From Rathayibacter rhapontici (lineage in GTDB: Bacteria; Actinomycetota; Actinomycetes; Actinomycetales; Microbacteriaceae): a stretch of 64,000 nucleotides of DNA. Under the pieces are notes generated by a model. The model had not been told where the DNA came from and ran no database searches. It saw only the letters and a list, made by a program, of their open reading frames with translations. The stretch lies in NCBI RefSeq assembly GCF_001995175.1, contig NZ_MUKN01000012.1:1-64000 (forward strand), written 5' to 3'. Numbering within the stretch: position 1 is the stretch's first letter; every line of letters begins with the position of its first letter. The position numbers and the translations under genes are program-made. Shown in pieces: positions 36,484 to 45,913 of the stretch.

Positions 36484-36622
36484 CTGGTCGAGTAGGCGCT
36501 GAGCGGCGCAGCGAGGCGCGCCGTCGCCGGGAGGGTGGATCTCGATACGCCCTCTGCGAGGGCTGCTCGATCAGCAGAGCCGGCTTGCTGGTCGAGTAGC
36601 CGCGGAGGGGCGTATCGAGACC
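36484..36622. repeat. three copies of the dispersed palindromic repeat
   Basis: CTGGTCGAGTAG at 36484-36495 opens a copy with a diverged right half. A reverse copy runs about 36540-36574 (TCTCGATACG...CTCGATCAG) and a forward copy 36588-36622 (CTGGTCGAGTAG...CGTATCGAGACC). They fill the gap between the convergent prpD and putA stop codons. Confidence 0.8.
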
Positions 36623-36629
36623 CGCTGCG

Positions 36630-39600
36630 TCAGAGCAGGGCGTCCGTCAGGTGGTCCGGCGTGCCGAAGCGGTGCGCGGTGATCGAGACGGCCTGCTCGC
36701 GGACGAACGGCAGGAGCTCGAGGCGTCCCGACTCCGTCACGGCACCGGCGTGGACCGCGAGGTCGGGCCGACCGCCGGTGACCGCCGTCACCGTGGAGGC
36801 CGGTGCGCCGATCAGCCGGACCCGGCCCGCTCCGTGCGCACGCACCCGGCGCGACCACGCCGCCTCGTCCTCCACGACCACGTCGGCGACCGCGGCCGTG
36901 GCGGCGGCGATCCGCGGGGGCAGCGACGTCGTGCTCGACACGAGCACCGCTCCTCCGCGCCCGCCGCCGCGGCGACGACCTGCACGAGCGCGCCCACCGG
37001 CTCGCCGTCGGCCAGGCGCACCAGAACAGGGGAGCCGTACGCGAGCCGCCGGAACACGTTGCGCTCGGCCGCGAGTCCGGTCACGTCGCGGGGCGCGTGC
37101 TCGGCGAGGGCTGCCGCCGCGTTGCGCGCCGTCCGCTCGACGCTCCCGCCTCACCGGCCGACAGCTCCGCCTGAGCCGCTGCGACGAGCCCCGCAGCCGC
37201 AGCAGGCACCTCCGCCGTCGCCGTCGACGCGCGAGCCGTCCACGTGCCGAGGCCCAGTAGGTAGTCCGGCCCGCCCGCCTTCGTGCCCGGGCCGACCGCC
37301 GACTTCTTCCAGCCGCCGAACGGCTGGCGCTCGACGATCGCGCCCGTGATGCCGCGGTTCAGGTAGAGATTGCCCGCCTCGATGCTCCCGAGCCACGTGC
37401 CGATCTCGACCGGGTCGAGCGCGTGCAGCCCCGAGGTCAGGCCGTAGTCGACCTCGTTCACGAGCGCGATCGCGTCCTCGAGGGTCGGCGCGGTCATGAT
37501 GCCCAGCACCGGTCCGAAGTACTCGGTGCGGTGGTACTCGGAGCCGCGGCGCACGCCGTCGCGGACACCCGGGCTCCACAGGCGGCCGGAGTCGTCGAGC
37601 TTCTTCGGCTGCAGCAGCCAGCTCTCTCCGGCGCCGAGTTCGGTGAGCCCGCGCAGCAGCTTGCCCGCGGCCGGCTCGATGACCGGTCCCATCCGCGTCG
37701 CCGGGTCGGTCGGGTAGCCCACGGTCAGCGAGGCGACGGCGTCGAGCAGCTGCGCGCGGAACCGCTTCGAGCGGGCGACGGAGCCGACGAGCACGACGAG
37801 CGACGCGGCCGAGCACTTCTGGCCGGCGTGCCCGAAGGCGCTCGAGACGACGTCCTTGACCGCGAGGTCGAGGTCGGCCGAGGGAGTGACGATGATCGCG
37901 TTCTTGCCGCTCGTCTCGGCGAGCAGCGGGAGGTCGTGGCGGAAGGAGCGGAACAGCTCCGCCGTCTCGTAGGCGCCGGTGAGGATCACGCGGTCCACGG
38001 CGGGCGAGGCGACGAGGTCCGCGCCGAGCTCCTCCTCCGGGACCCGCAGCAGGAGCAGCGCCTCGCGGGGGACCCCCGCGGCCCAGAGCGCCTCGGCGAC
38101 GACCGCGCCGCAGCGCGCCGTCGGGCCGGCCGGCTTGAGCACGACGGCCGAGCCCGCGGCGAGGGCGGCGAGCACGCCGCCCGCCGGGATCGCGACCGGG
38201 AAGTTCCACGGCGGCGCGACGAGCGTCAGCTGCGCCGGGTGGAACTGCGCGCCGTCGACCGAGTCGAGCTCGCGGGCGCGCTCGGCGTAGTAGTGCGCGA
38301 AGTCGATCGCCTCGGACACCTCCGGGTCGCCCTGGTCGATCGTCTTGCCGGCCTCGGCCGCCATCACCTCGAGCAGGTCGGCGCGGCGCGCCTCGAGCTC
38401 CTCGCCCGCGCGGTGCAGGATCCGCGCGCGCTCGTCGACGGGGACGCGGCCCCAGACGAGGCCGGCGTCGCGGGTCGCGGTGAGCGCCGACTCCAGCTCG
38501 GGGAGGGCGGTGAGCGTCGCGGCCTCGATGCTGTCGACGCCCAGCCGGGAGGAGGGGACCCGCGCGAGGATCGCGCCGGCCCAGTCGCGGTTCGCCGCGA
38601 CGGAGGGATCGGTGTCGGGGGTGCTGCGGAAGTCGCCGAAGCCCGGGCGCCCGACGGCGGCGAAGCGGTCGGCGACGCGGTGCGCGGGCGGCACGGCACC
38701 GTCGAGAGCGGTGACGGAGGCGCGGAACCGCGCCTCCTCCCGCGCGAACAGCTCGGGCTGCGCCTCGAGCTCGAACACGGCCGACATGAAGTTCTCGCTC
38801 GAGGCGCCCTCCTCCAGCCGGCGGATCAGGTACGCGATCGCGACGTCGAACTCGGCCGGGGCGACGACCGGCGTGTAGAGCAGGAGCGAGCCGACGGTCC
38901 GGCGCACCGCCTCGGCCTGGCCCTGCGCCATGCCGAGCAGCATCTCGTACTCGATGCCGTCGCGGACCCCGCGCTCCCCGGCGAGCAGCCACGAGTAGGC
39001 GACGTCGAAGAGGTTGTGGCCGGCCACGCCGACCCGCACGTTGCGGATGCGCTCCGGGTGCAGCGCGTAGTCGAGCACGCGCTTGTAGTTCGTGTCCGAG
39101 TCCTGCTTCGTGCTCCACGTCGCGAGCGGCCAGCCGTGCACCGAGGCCTCCACCTGCTCCATCGGCAGGTTCGCGCCCTTGACCACGCGCACCTTGATGC
39201 CGGCCCCACCGCGGGCGCGACGGCCGGCGCTCCACTCCTGCAGGCGGATCATCGCCGACAGCGCGTCGGGCAGGTACGCCTGCAGCACGATGCCGGCCTC
39301 GAGGTCGTGGAACTCGGCACGGTCGAGCAGGCGGGTGAAGACCGCGATCGTGAGGTCGAGGTCCTTGTACTCCTCCATGTCGAGGTTGACGAACTTCGCC
39401 GGAGTCGCAGCGGCGGCGCGGGCGAACAGCGGAGCGAGCTCCTCGACGATGTCGTCGACCGCGGCATCGAAGGCCCACGGGTTGTGCGGAGCGACGGTGG
39501 AGGAGACCTTGATCGAGACGTAGTCGACGTCGTCGCGGGCGAGGAGGCGGTGGGTGCCCTCGAGGCGTCGCTGCGCCTCCGTGCGGCCGAGCACGGCCTC

Positions 39601-40098
39601 GCCGAGCAGGTTCATGTTGAGCCGGACGCCCTCGCGGCGGATCTTCGCGATCGCGGGGCCGAGCTTCGCGTCGGTCGCGTCGATGATGAGGTGGCCGACC
39701 ATCCGCCGGAGCACCCGGCGCGCGATCGGCACGACCACGTCGGGCAGGATCGGGGCCATCACTCCGCCCAGGGCGACCGCGCCGCGCATCGGGGCGGGGA
39801 GGAAGCGGGGCACGCCGCCCGCGATCGACCGCAGGGCCGCGCCGGCGACCCGGGTGTCCTCGGGGCGGACCACGCCGTCGACGAAGCCGACGGTGAAGTC
39901 GAGCCCGGAGGGGTCCTTCAGCACGCCGGCCAGCTGCGCTCCGGAGGCGTCGGTCGGGATGTCCGCGGCCTCGCGGAGCCAGCGGCGCACGAGGGCGACA
40001 CTCGCGTCGACGAGCGCCGGGGCGACGGAGTCGGGGGAGGGGGCGGCGGTCGGGGCGGTCGCTCCGCTCGTGGCGGGGCGTGCGGCGAGGTCGGTCAC
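36630..40098 (-). pseudogene. putA: bifunctional proline dehydrogenase / P5C dehydrogenase (PutA), two frameshifts
   Basis: Oxidises proline to glutamate. From the GTG at 40098 (GAAGGAC upstream) a FAD-dependent ProDH domain reads to about residue 450 ('YVSIKVSS', 'LDMEEYKDL', 'VRVVKGANLPMEQ'), then a P5C dehydrogenase domain with catalytic Glu in 'LAETSGKNAI' and Cys in 'HAGQKCSAASL'. Near 37142 one base is missing (GGAGCGTCGAG for GGAGCGGTCGAG); the C-terminal domain resumes in frame 2 as 'VTGLAAERNVFRRLAYGSPV'. Near 36953 another base is missing and frame 3 continues ('GAVLVSSTTSLPPRIAA') to 'GTPDHLTDALL'. Restoring both gives about 1156 residues, normal for actinobacterial PutA. Both enzyme domains are intact upstream of the lesions. 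Confidence 0.9.
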
Positions 40099-40191
40099 GA
40101 TCGTGTCCTTCGGCTCGTGCGCCGCAAGGTCGGAGCGGCGTCTCCCCTCAGTATTCGACGCGGTACCGTTGAGCAGAAGCGATGATTCGTG

Positions 40192-40203
40192 ACCGGTACC
40201 GGT
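40192..40203. promoter_or_regulatory. palindrome in the putA-lysR intergenic region
   Basis: Perfect 12-base palindrome ACCGGTACCGGT, flanked by near-identical direct repeats GATGATTCG (40181-40189) and GATGAATCG (40214-40222). The 136-base gap separates putA from the divergent LysR gene and is the likely site of regulation. Operator status not shown. Confidence 0.4.
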
Positions 40204-40234
40204 CAGCTGAGCTGATGAATCGGAGGGGCCTCCC

Positions 40235-41122
40235 GTGCTCGACGTCCGCCGCCTGGTCCTGCTGCGCGAGGTCGCCGTCCGCGGCACTCTCGCGGCCGCC
40301 GCCGAGGCCCTCGCCTACAGTCCGTCCGCCGTCTCGCAGCAGCTGAGCGTGCTCGAGCGCGAGACCGGCGTGGAGCTCCTGCGCAAGGTCGGGAGGCGCG
40401 TGCAGCTCACTCCGCAGGCCGAGATCCTCGTCGAGGCGGCCGGGGAGGTGCTCGCGCTGCTCGAGCGGGCGGAGGCGGCGCTCGCCGCATCGGGCGAGTC
40501 GGTCACCGGACGCGTGCGCGTCGCGGTGTTCCAGTCGGCCGCCCTGGCGCTGATGCCGAGCGCGCTCCGCTTCGCGTCCGAGCGGTTCCCCGAGGTGCGG
40601 GTCGAGATGGTGCAGCGCGAACCGGAGGGGGCGCTGCACGAGACGTGGGCGCGCGAGTTCGACCTCGTGGTCGCCGAGCAGTACCCGGGCCACTCGACAT
40701 CGTGGCTGCCGGGTCTGGTGCGGGCCGACCTCACGAGCGACGCGATCCGTCTGGCGGTGCGCCGCGACTCCGCTGTGCAGCGCCTCGCCGACGCCCGCGA
40801 CGAGGCCTGGGTGATGGAGCCGCGCGGCACCGCGAGCCGCCACTTCGCCGAGCAGCTGTGCCGGGTCGCCGGCTTCGAGCCCGACGTGCGCTTCGAGACG
40901 GCCGACCTGCAGGCGCAGATCCGGCTCGCCGCCTCGGGCAACGCGGTCGCGCTGATGCCGGACCTCGTGTGGGCGGGCGGGGAGCCGGACTGCCGCCTGC
41001 TCGAGCTGCCGGGAGCGCCCCGGCGCACGATCTTCACGGCGCAGCGCGAGGCGGGGCTCGCGTCACCGGCGGTCCGGGTGTTCCGCGAGTGCCTGGAGGA
41101 GGCGGCGCGCGCCTACGCGTGA
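40235..41122 (+). CDS. LysR-family regulator, probably of putA
   Basis: 295 residues, GTG start. Winged helix at 1-60 ('LLREVAVRGTLAAAAEALAY', 'SPSAVSQQLSVLERETGVEL'), hinge, then a periplasmic-binding-like effector domain ('RVRVAVFQSAALALMPSALR', 'VMEPRGTASRHFAEQLCRVA', 'SGNAVALMPDLVW'). Divergent orientation next to putA is the classic LysR arrangement, so proline-responsive control is likely (inference). Confidence 0.9.
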   Translation: MLDVRRLVLLREVAVRGTLAAAAEALAYSPSAVSQQLSVLERETGVELLRKVGRRVQLTPQAEILVEAAGEVLALLERAEAALAASGESVTGRVRVAVFQSAALALMPSALRFASERFPEVRVEMVQREPEGALHETWAREFDLVVAEQYPGHSTSWLPGLVRADLTSDAIRLAVRRDSAVQRLADARDEAWVMEPRGTASRHFAEQLCRVAGFEPDVRFETADLQAQIRLAASGNAVALMPDLVWAGGEPDCRLLELPGAPRRTIFTAQREAGLASPAVRVFRECLEEAARAYA

Positions 41123-41221
41123 CGGGGAGCGCTGCTCCTCCCCATCCGCTGGACCCGACCTTCCTCCACCGATCCAGGGGGACCGGACGCTCGGATCACC
41201 GGTCACTGGTTCACTGCGGGG

Positions 41222-42565
41222 ATGACATCGGACGGAGAGACTCGGGCGCCGGAGGCGCTGCTCGGTGAGGTGCGCGGCCACGGAGACCGGGCGGCCGAGC
41301 TGGCGCGCGCGGCGTCCCCGATCCTGCTCGCCTCCGCGGAGGAGCTGTACTCGGGGTACCGGACGGCGATGGCGCAGCCGGAGTCCTTCGCCCGCGGGCC
41401 CGCCGATCCCGCCTCCGACGACCTCGCTGCGAGATCCGTCCGGGCCGAGCTCGCCGTCGCCCTCGGGGTGTCCGAGCGGACGGTTGCGCGGGAACTCGAT
41501 CACGCCGCGCTCCTGATCGAGGACCTCCCGCTCACCCGGGCGGCACTCGCAGCGGCCCGGATGCGCTGGGAGGCGGGCCAGATCGTCTGCGCGATCGCCG
41601 CGACTCTGCCGGTCGCGTCCCGCCCCGCCTTCGACGAGCAGGCCGCCGACCTGGCCGTGGCGATCACCCCGACTCAGCTGCGGCGCGCGCTCGCTCGCCT
41701 GCGCGAGGAACTCCACCCGGAGCCACTGACCGAGCGTCACGCTCGAGCGCGCGAGGACCGTGCCGTGTGGATCGCCCCGGAGGCCGATGGCATGGCGATG
41801 CTGTGCGCTCATCTGCCCGCCACAGCCGCGCTGGGGATGTACAGCCGGCTCGACCGCATCGCCCGGACGCTGCGCGACGGCGCCGATCCCGACGGGGCCT
41901 CCGGCGACCAGCGGACCCTCGCGCAGCTGCGAGCCGACGCCCTCACCGACCTCGTCTGCGACGGAGACCTCATCGGAACGATCCCCCTGACCGACCTCGA
42001 GAGCAGGGAGGCGGCCTACGTGCCGGGGGTCCGCGCTCACGTGCGCCTCACCCTCACGGCGAGCACCGCGCTCGGCCTCGACGACGCGCCGGTCGAACTC
42101 GACGGCTACGGCCCCGTCCCCGCCGACTCCGCTCGATCGCTGCTCGTCTCGACACTCACGCGCGTGGTGACCGAGCCCGACACCGGCGAGGTGCTCTCGG
42201 TCGGGCGCACGCACCGACTTCCGCCCGAGCGGATGCGGCTCTTCGTGCAGCTGCGCGACGAGACCTGCCGCTTCCCCGGCTGCACTCGGCCCGCCTCGTC
42301 GGCCGAAGCCGATCACACCGTCGAATGGCGCCACGGCGGTGAGACCGGGCCGCACAACCTCGCCTCGCTCTGCACCGCGCATCACCACGTCCGCCACGGC
42401 GATCGCTGGACGTACGTCCTCCATCCCGACGGCACCACCGACTGGACCACTCCGACCGGCCGGCGCGTCATCACCCGACCGCCGGGGCTGCGGCCGACGC
42501 CGGTCGCCCCGCGCGTTCCGCCGTCGGATCCTGGCCGCGCCGGTCAGGACCCGACGACTCTCTGA
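41222..42565 (+). CDS. DUF222 / HNH endonuclease domain protein
   Basis: 447 residues. A long helical DUF222 domain (about 30-330; 'LAVALGVSERTVARELDHAA') is joined to a C-terminal HNH domain with 'CRFPGCTRPASSAEADHTVE', 'HGGETGPHNLASLC' and 'HHHVRHGDRW', giving the HNH metal site and the Cys pairs. Such proteins are very numerous and multicopy in actinobacteria and vary between strains; their role is unknown. No inverted repeats or partner genes were seen at the borders. Confidence 0.9.
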   Translation: MTSDGETRAPEALLGEVRGHGDRAAELARAASPILLASAEELYSGYRTAMAQPESFARGPADPASDDLAARSVRAELAVALGVSERTVARELDHAALLIEDLPLTRAALAAARMRWEAGQIVCAIAATLPVASRPAFDEQAADLAVAITPTQLRRALARLREELHPEPLTERHARAREDRAVWIAPEADGMAMLCAHLPATAALGMYSRLDRIARTLRDGADPDGASGDQRTLAQLRADALTDLVCDGDLIGTIPLTDLESREAAYVPGVRAHVRLTLTASTALGLDDAPVELDGYGPVPADSARSLLVSTLTRVVTEPDTGEVLSVGRTHRLPPERMRLFVQLRDETCRFPGCTRPASSAEADHTVEWRHGGETGPHNLASLCTAHHHVRHGDRWTYVLHPDGTTDWTTPTGRRVITRPPGLRPTPVAPRVPPSDPGRAGQDPTTL

Positions 42566-42669
42566 CCCGCCTCGGAACGCGAGAGGGGTCGCTCTGCGCG
42601 CCCGCCGGGCTGCGGATGCGGGTGCCGGTATCTCGAGACCATGCTGCCGACGCGTCTCGAGCCTGAGGG

Positions 42670-43461
42670 TCACGCCGGCGCGTGCACCAGCTCCGAGATC
42701 CGGCGCTTGTACTCGTTGAACTCCGGAGCCGTCACATCGCGCTCCTCCGGCAGGTCGATCGGCACGATCTCGCTGATGTGGCCCGGCACCCCGTGCGAGG
42801 CGCCGCCCGTCATCACGACGACGCGGTCGGCGAGGTACACCGCCTCCTCGATCGAGTGCGTGACGAAGAGCACGGTCGTGCGGGTCTCGCGGTGGATGCG
42901 CTTGAGCTCGATCTGCAGATCGGAGCGGGTCAGCGCGTCCAGCGCGCCGAACGGCTCGTCCATCAGCAGCACCGACGGCTCGTTCGCGAGAACCCGGGCG
43001 ATCGCGACGCGCTGTTGCATGCCTCCGGAGAGCTCGCCCGGGTAGCGGTCGGCGAAGCGGGTGAGCCGCACCGCCTCGATGAAGCGGTCGGTCACCTCCG
43101 TCACGGCCGCCTTCGGCAGCTTCTTGCGCCGCGGTCCGTACGCCACGTTCTCGCGCACGCTCAACCACGGGAAGAGGCCGTAGTCCTGGAACACGACGCC
43201 GCGATCGGGTCCGGGCGCCGACACCGGGGAGCCGCCGACCTCGACCACGCCCTCCGTCGCCTCCTCGAACCCGGCGAGGATCCGCAGCAGCGTGGACTTG
43301 CCGCAGCCGCTCGCTCCGACCACCGCCACGAACTCGCCGGAGGGGATGTCGAGCGTCACGTCGGCCATGGCCAGCACGCCGCCGCCCGCGGTCTCGTAGC
43401 GCTTCACGAGGTCGAGCACGTGGACGTCCGCGGTGCGGACGGCGGGGGTCGCGACGGTCAT
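42670..43461 (-). CDS. ssuB: sulfonate/taurine-type ABC transporter ATP-binding protein
   Basis: 263 residues. Walker A 'GASGCGKST' (about 50-58), Q-loop 'VVFQDYGLFPWLSVREN', signature 'LSGGMQQR', Walker B 'VLLMDEPFGALD', H-loop 'THS'. The FPWLSV and SGGMQQRVAIAR blocks are typical of the NitT/TauT (SsuB/TauB) class. Third gene of the operon behind the binding protein and permease. No SsuD or TauD gene is next to it, so the substrate (sulfonate, taurine, or another NitT-type ligand) is open. Confidence 0.92.
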   Translation of the reverse strand: MTVATPAVRTADVHVLDLVKRYETAGGGVLAMADVTLDIPSGEFVAVVGASGCGKSTLLRILAGFEEATEGVVEVGGSPVSAPGPDRGVVFQDYGLFPWLSVRENVAYGPRRKKLPKAAVTEVTDRFIEAVRLTRFADRYPGELSGGMQQRVAIARVLANEPSVLLMDEPFGALDALTRSDLQIELKRIHRETRTTVLFVTHSIEEAVYLADRVVVMTGGASHGVPGHISEIVPIDLPEERDVTAPEFNEYKRRISELVHAPA

Positions 43462-43489
43462 CGGGCACTCCTCTTCGGGGAAGACGCGG

Positions 43490-44361
43490 TCATGAGATCA
43501 GCGGCCGGCGGCCGAACAGCAGCCGGAACACCAGCAGCAGCAGACGGTCCGAGGCGAAGCCGGCGATCGCGATGCAGATCATCCCGACCACGATCAGGTC
43601 GGTCCGGACCACGTCGCGGGCGAGGAAGATCGTCGAGCCCAGCCCCGTGCTCACCCCCGTGGTCTCGCTCAGCACGAGCACGACCCAGGCGAGCCCGAGT
43701 CCCACCCGCATGCCGTTGACGATCGCGGCGGCGGAGGCGGGCAGCACGACCCGCGCGAGCACGCCCGCGGTGCCGGTGCCCAGCATCCGCGCCGCCTCGA
43801 TCAGCCGGGGCGGCACCTGGCGGGCGCCGCTGATGGTGCCCAGCACGATCGGGAAGAACGCCGACAGCGTGATCAGGAAGATCGACGCCTGGTCGCCGTA
43901 GCCGATGAGGAGCGCCACGAGCGGCACCCACGCGGTCGCGGGCACCGGGCGGAACAGGTTGATGAACGGATCGAACAGCGAGTTCACGACGTAGTAGCGG
44001 CCCATCAGCACGCCCAGCGGCACCGCCAGGACCGTCGCCAGGGCGAAGCCGCCGAACACGCGTCCGGCGCTCGCGCGAGATCGGTCCAGAGCAGCCCGCT
44101 GAACGCGTCGTTCCGCAGCCCGGCGAACGCGTAGTCGATCAGCGAGACCAGGACGTCTCCCGGGTAGGGGAGGAACGCCATCCGGATGCCGAACGGCAGC
44201 TCCCACTCGCCCGCCCGCCCGAACTGCCAGAGCAGGACGAACAGGATCGGGACGGGCAGGCCGAGCAGGAACGTCGTCCAGCCGGATCGCCCGGGTCGGC
44301 GTCGCCGCTTCGCGGTGGCGAGCCGCTCAGTGGCGGTCGAGGGCTCGAGGGTCGTGGTCAT
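43490..44361 (-). pseudogene. ssuC: NitT/TauT-type ABC permease (SsuC/TauC-like), frameshift near 44075
   Basis: Membrane subunit of the sulfonate/taurine-type importer. From the ATG at 44361 the frame gives a first membrane segment ('FLLGLPVPILFVLLWQF') and runs to 'SGLLWTDLA'. It then resumes in another frame as 'ASAGRVFGGFALATVLAVPL' and continues normally through the EAA-like loop 'PPRLIEAARMLGTGTAGVLA' to 'LFGRRPLIS'. Observed CTCGCGCGAGC needs one G (CTCGCGGCGAGC) to restore the frame, giving about 290 residues. Either a decayed permease or a sequence error. Confidence 0.9.
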
Positions 44362-44372
44362 CGCCAGGCCGA

Positions 44373-45362
44373 TCAGGAGGTGGGCGCGAACGTCGTGTCC
44401 ACGACGTCCTCGATCGCGGGCGCCTCGTCGATGAAGCCGAGCTGCTGCATCTGGCCGGCGAGCGCCTCCAGCTGGCCCTGGTACTCCTCGGTCAGGTCGG
44501 AGCGGAGCCAGAAGTTCTCGAGCGCCGATTCGAGCACGTCCTGGTCGCCGCCGAACTCGGCGATCATCTCGGGCAGCCACTCGTCGACGTTGTCGGCCAT
44601 GTACTCGGTGGTCGCGGCGTGCGTGTCGACGACCTTCTGCACGACCTCCGGCTGCTCCTCGATCATCGCGCCGGTCGTGACGAGGCCGATGTTCACGCGG
44701 CCGATCGGAGTCGCGTACGGGTCGGCGATCTCGGTCGCGCCGGCCGCCTCCGCGATCGAGACGCCGATCTCGACGCCGAAGAAGGCGTCGATCGAGCCGC
44801 TCGTGTACGCCGACGCCATCTCGGGCACCGGGATCGTGGTCAGCTCCAGATCGGAGTCGGTGAGGCCCGCCTCCTCGAGGTAGTAGCGCAGGGCGACCTC
44901 CTGGGCGCTGCCCTGGATGTATCCGACCTTCTTGCCCGCGAGGTCCTCGACCGAGGAGATGCCCTCGCCGCCGAGGAAGCCCGAGCCGCCGTCGGCCGCG
45001 GAGGCCACGATCTTGAGATCGCGGTCCTGGGCGACGGAGGAGATGGTGGGCGTCACGCCCGAGATCGCGAAGTCGATCGTCCCCGCGACGAGAGCGTCGG
45101 AGAGGGCGGGAGTGGTGTCGAGGGTGATCACCTCGAACTGCACGCCCTCCTCGGCGAACTGCTCGTAGAGGAACGGCTGGTAGAAGTGCGGCTGCCCGCG
45201 CAGCGTGCCGACCGTCACGGTGACGCTCTCGGCGTCGCCGCCCGATCCTGCGTCGGCGTCGCTCGCGCCGGAGCAGGCGACGAGCGAGAGGGTGGCGGCG
45301 AGGGCGCCGCCGAGTGCGAGGGCGCGGACGGCGGTGCGGGTGCGGGAGGTGGTCGGGCGCAT
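44373..45362 (-). CDS. ssuA: sulfonate/taurine-type ABC transporter substrate-binding lipoprotein
   Basis: 329 residues, NMT1/SsuA-like. Signal peptide with lipobox 'LVACSG', mature start 'VTVTVGTLRGQPHFYQPFLY'. Ligand-lobe motifs 'ALVAGTIDFAISGVTPT' and 'GKKVGYIQGSAQEVALRYYL' are typical. The ATG at 45362 is preferred over an upstream ATG at 45503, because the signal peptide begins there. First gene of the operon; the mature protein is fully in frame, unlike its permease partner. Confidence 0.91.
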   Translation of the reverse strand: MRPTTSRTRTAVRALALGGALAATLSLVACSGASDADAGSGGDAESVTVTVGTLRGQPHFYQPFLYEQFAEEGVQFEVITLDTTPALSDALVAGTIDFAISGVTPTISSVAQDRDLKIVASAADGGSGFLGGEGISSVEDLAGKKVGYIQGSAQEVALRYYLEEAGLTDSDLELTTIPVPEMASAYTSGSIDAFFGVEIGVSIAEAAGATEIADPYATPIGRVNIGLVTTGAMIEEQPEVVQKVVDTHAATTEYMADNVDEWLPEMIAEFGGDQDVLESALENFWLRSDLTEEYQGQLEALAGQMQQLGFIDEAPAIEDVVDTTFAPTS

Positions 45363-45453
45363 GGTCGGGCTCCGTGAGGCTGGGGGATGGCTGCGGCCCG
45401 CCGTGCTGTCGGCGGGGCGGCCGGGTCGCCTCCTACTCAACCGTGCGCAGATG

Positions 45454-45476
45454 CTGGGGGGTTTCTGAGGGGTTTC
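45454..45476. promoter_or_regulatory. tandem direct repeat upstream of ssuA
   Basis: CTGGGGGGTTTC (45454-45465) is followed at once by TGAGGGGTTTC (45466-45476), about 95 bases upstream of the ssuA start. A tandem 11-12-base repeat here could be an activator site. There is no further evidence. Confidence 0.3.
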
Positions 45477-45571
45477 GGACGTGTAAAACCCGCGCCCGTT
45501 CACCCGGGCGGCCCCGGCCCGTCATCCTCCGTCCCTTCTGCGTGCGCCCGTCGGCGCGCTACGGTCACCGC

Positions 45572-45886
45572 ATGGAGACTGTGCGACGGCGCGAGGCGGT
45601 GGCTCTGCCCGTCGCGGCGCTCGCGTTCGCGGCCGTGGCGGCCCTGTCCTTCGGCCTCGGCGACGCGCTCGAGACGGTGTCGGACGAGGCGTTCGCCCTG
45701 TCCTGGATCCTCGGCTGGGCGCTGCTGGTCTGGTCCGGACTGCTCGGGATCCTCGCCGTCGCGCTCCTCGCCACGCGTCGACCGCTCTCCCGAGCCGGGC
45801 TGGGCGTCTGCGTCGCCGCCGTCGCGCTGATCGCGGTCGTGGCGTCGACGCATCCGCTCGTCGGCTCGGGGTCGGGCGTCGGCTGA
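45572..45886 (+). CDS. small hypothetical membrane protein
   Basis: 104 residues with three predicted membrane segments ('VALPVAALAFAAVAALSFGL', 'WILGWALLVWSGLLGILAVA', 'GLGVCVAAVALIAVVASTHP'). ATG start; divergent from the ssuA operon and convergent with the lipoprotein gene. No family recognised. The hydrophobic pattern and matching codon use support a real gene. Confidence 0.65.
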   Translation: METVRRREAVALPVAALAFAAVAALSFGLGDALETVSDEAFALSWILGWALLVWSGLLGILAVALLATRRPLSRAGLGVCVAAVALIAVVASTHPLVGSGSGVG

Positions 45887-45913
45887 CCGTCCGCCCCGGC
45901 CGGGCGCCGAGGG

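Noticed and set aside
41222-42565. Mobile intron or homing endonuclease in the DUF222/HNH gene
   Set aside because: No interrupted host gene, intron structure or flanking repeats; it is the common stand-alone actinobacterial DUF222/HNH form.
45363-45571. SAM-type riboswitch before the sulfonate transporter
   Set aside because: I looked for the conserved SAM-binding core on the leader strand and could not build the required helices; only a tandem direct repeat was found.
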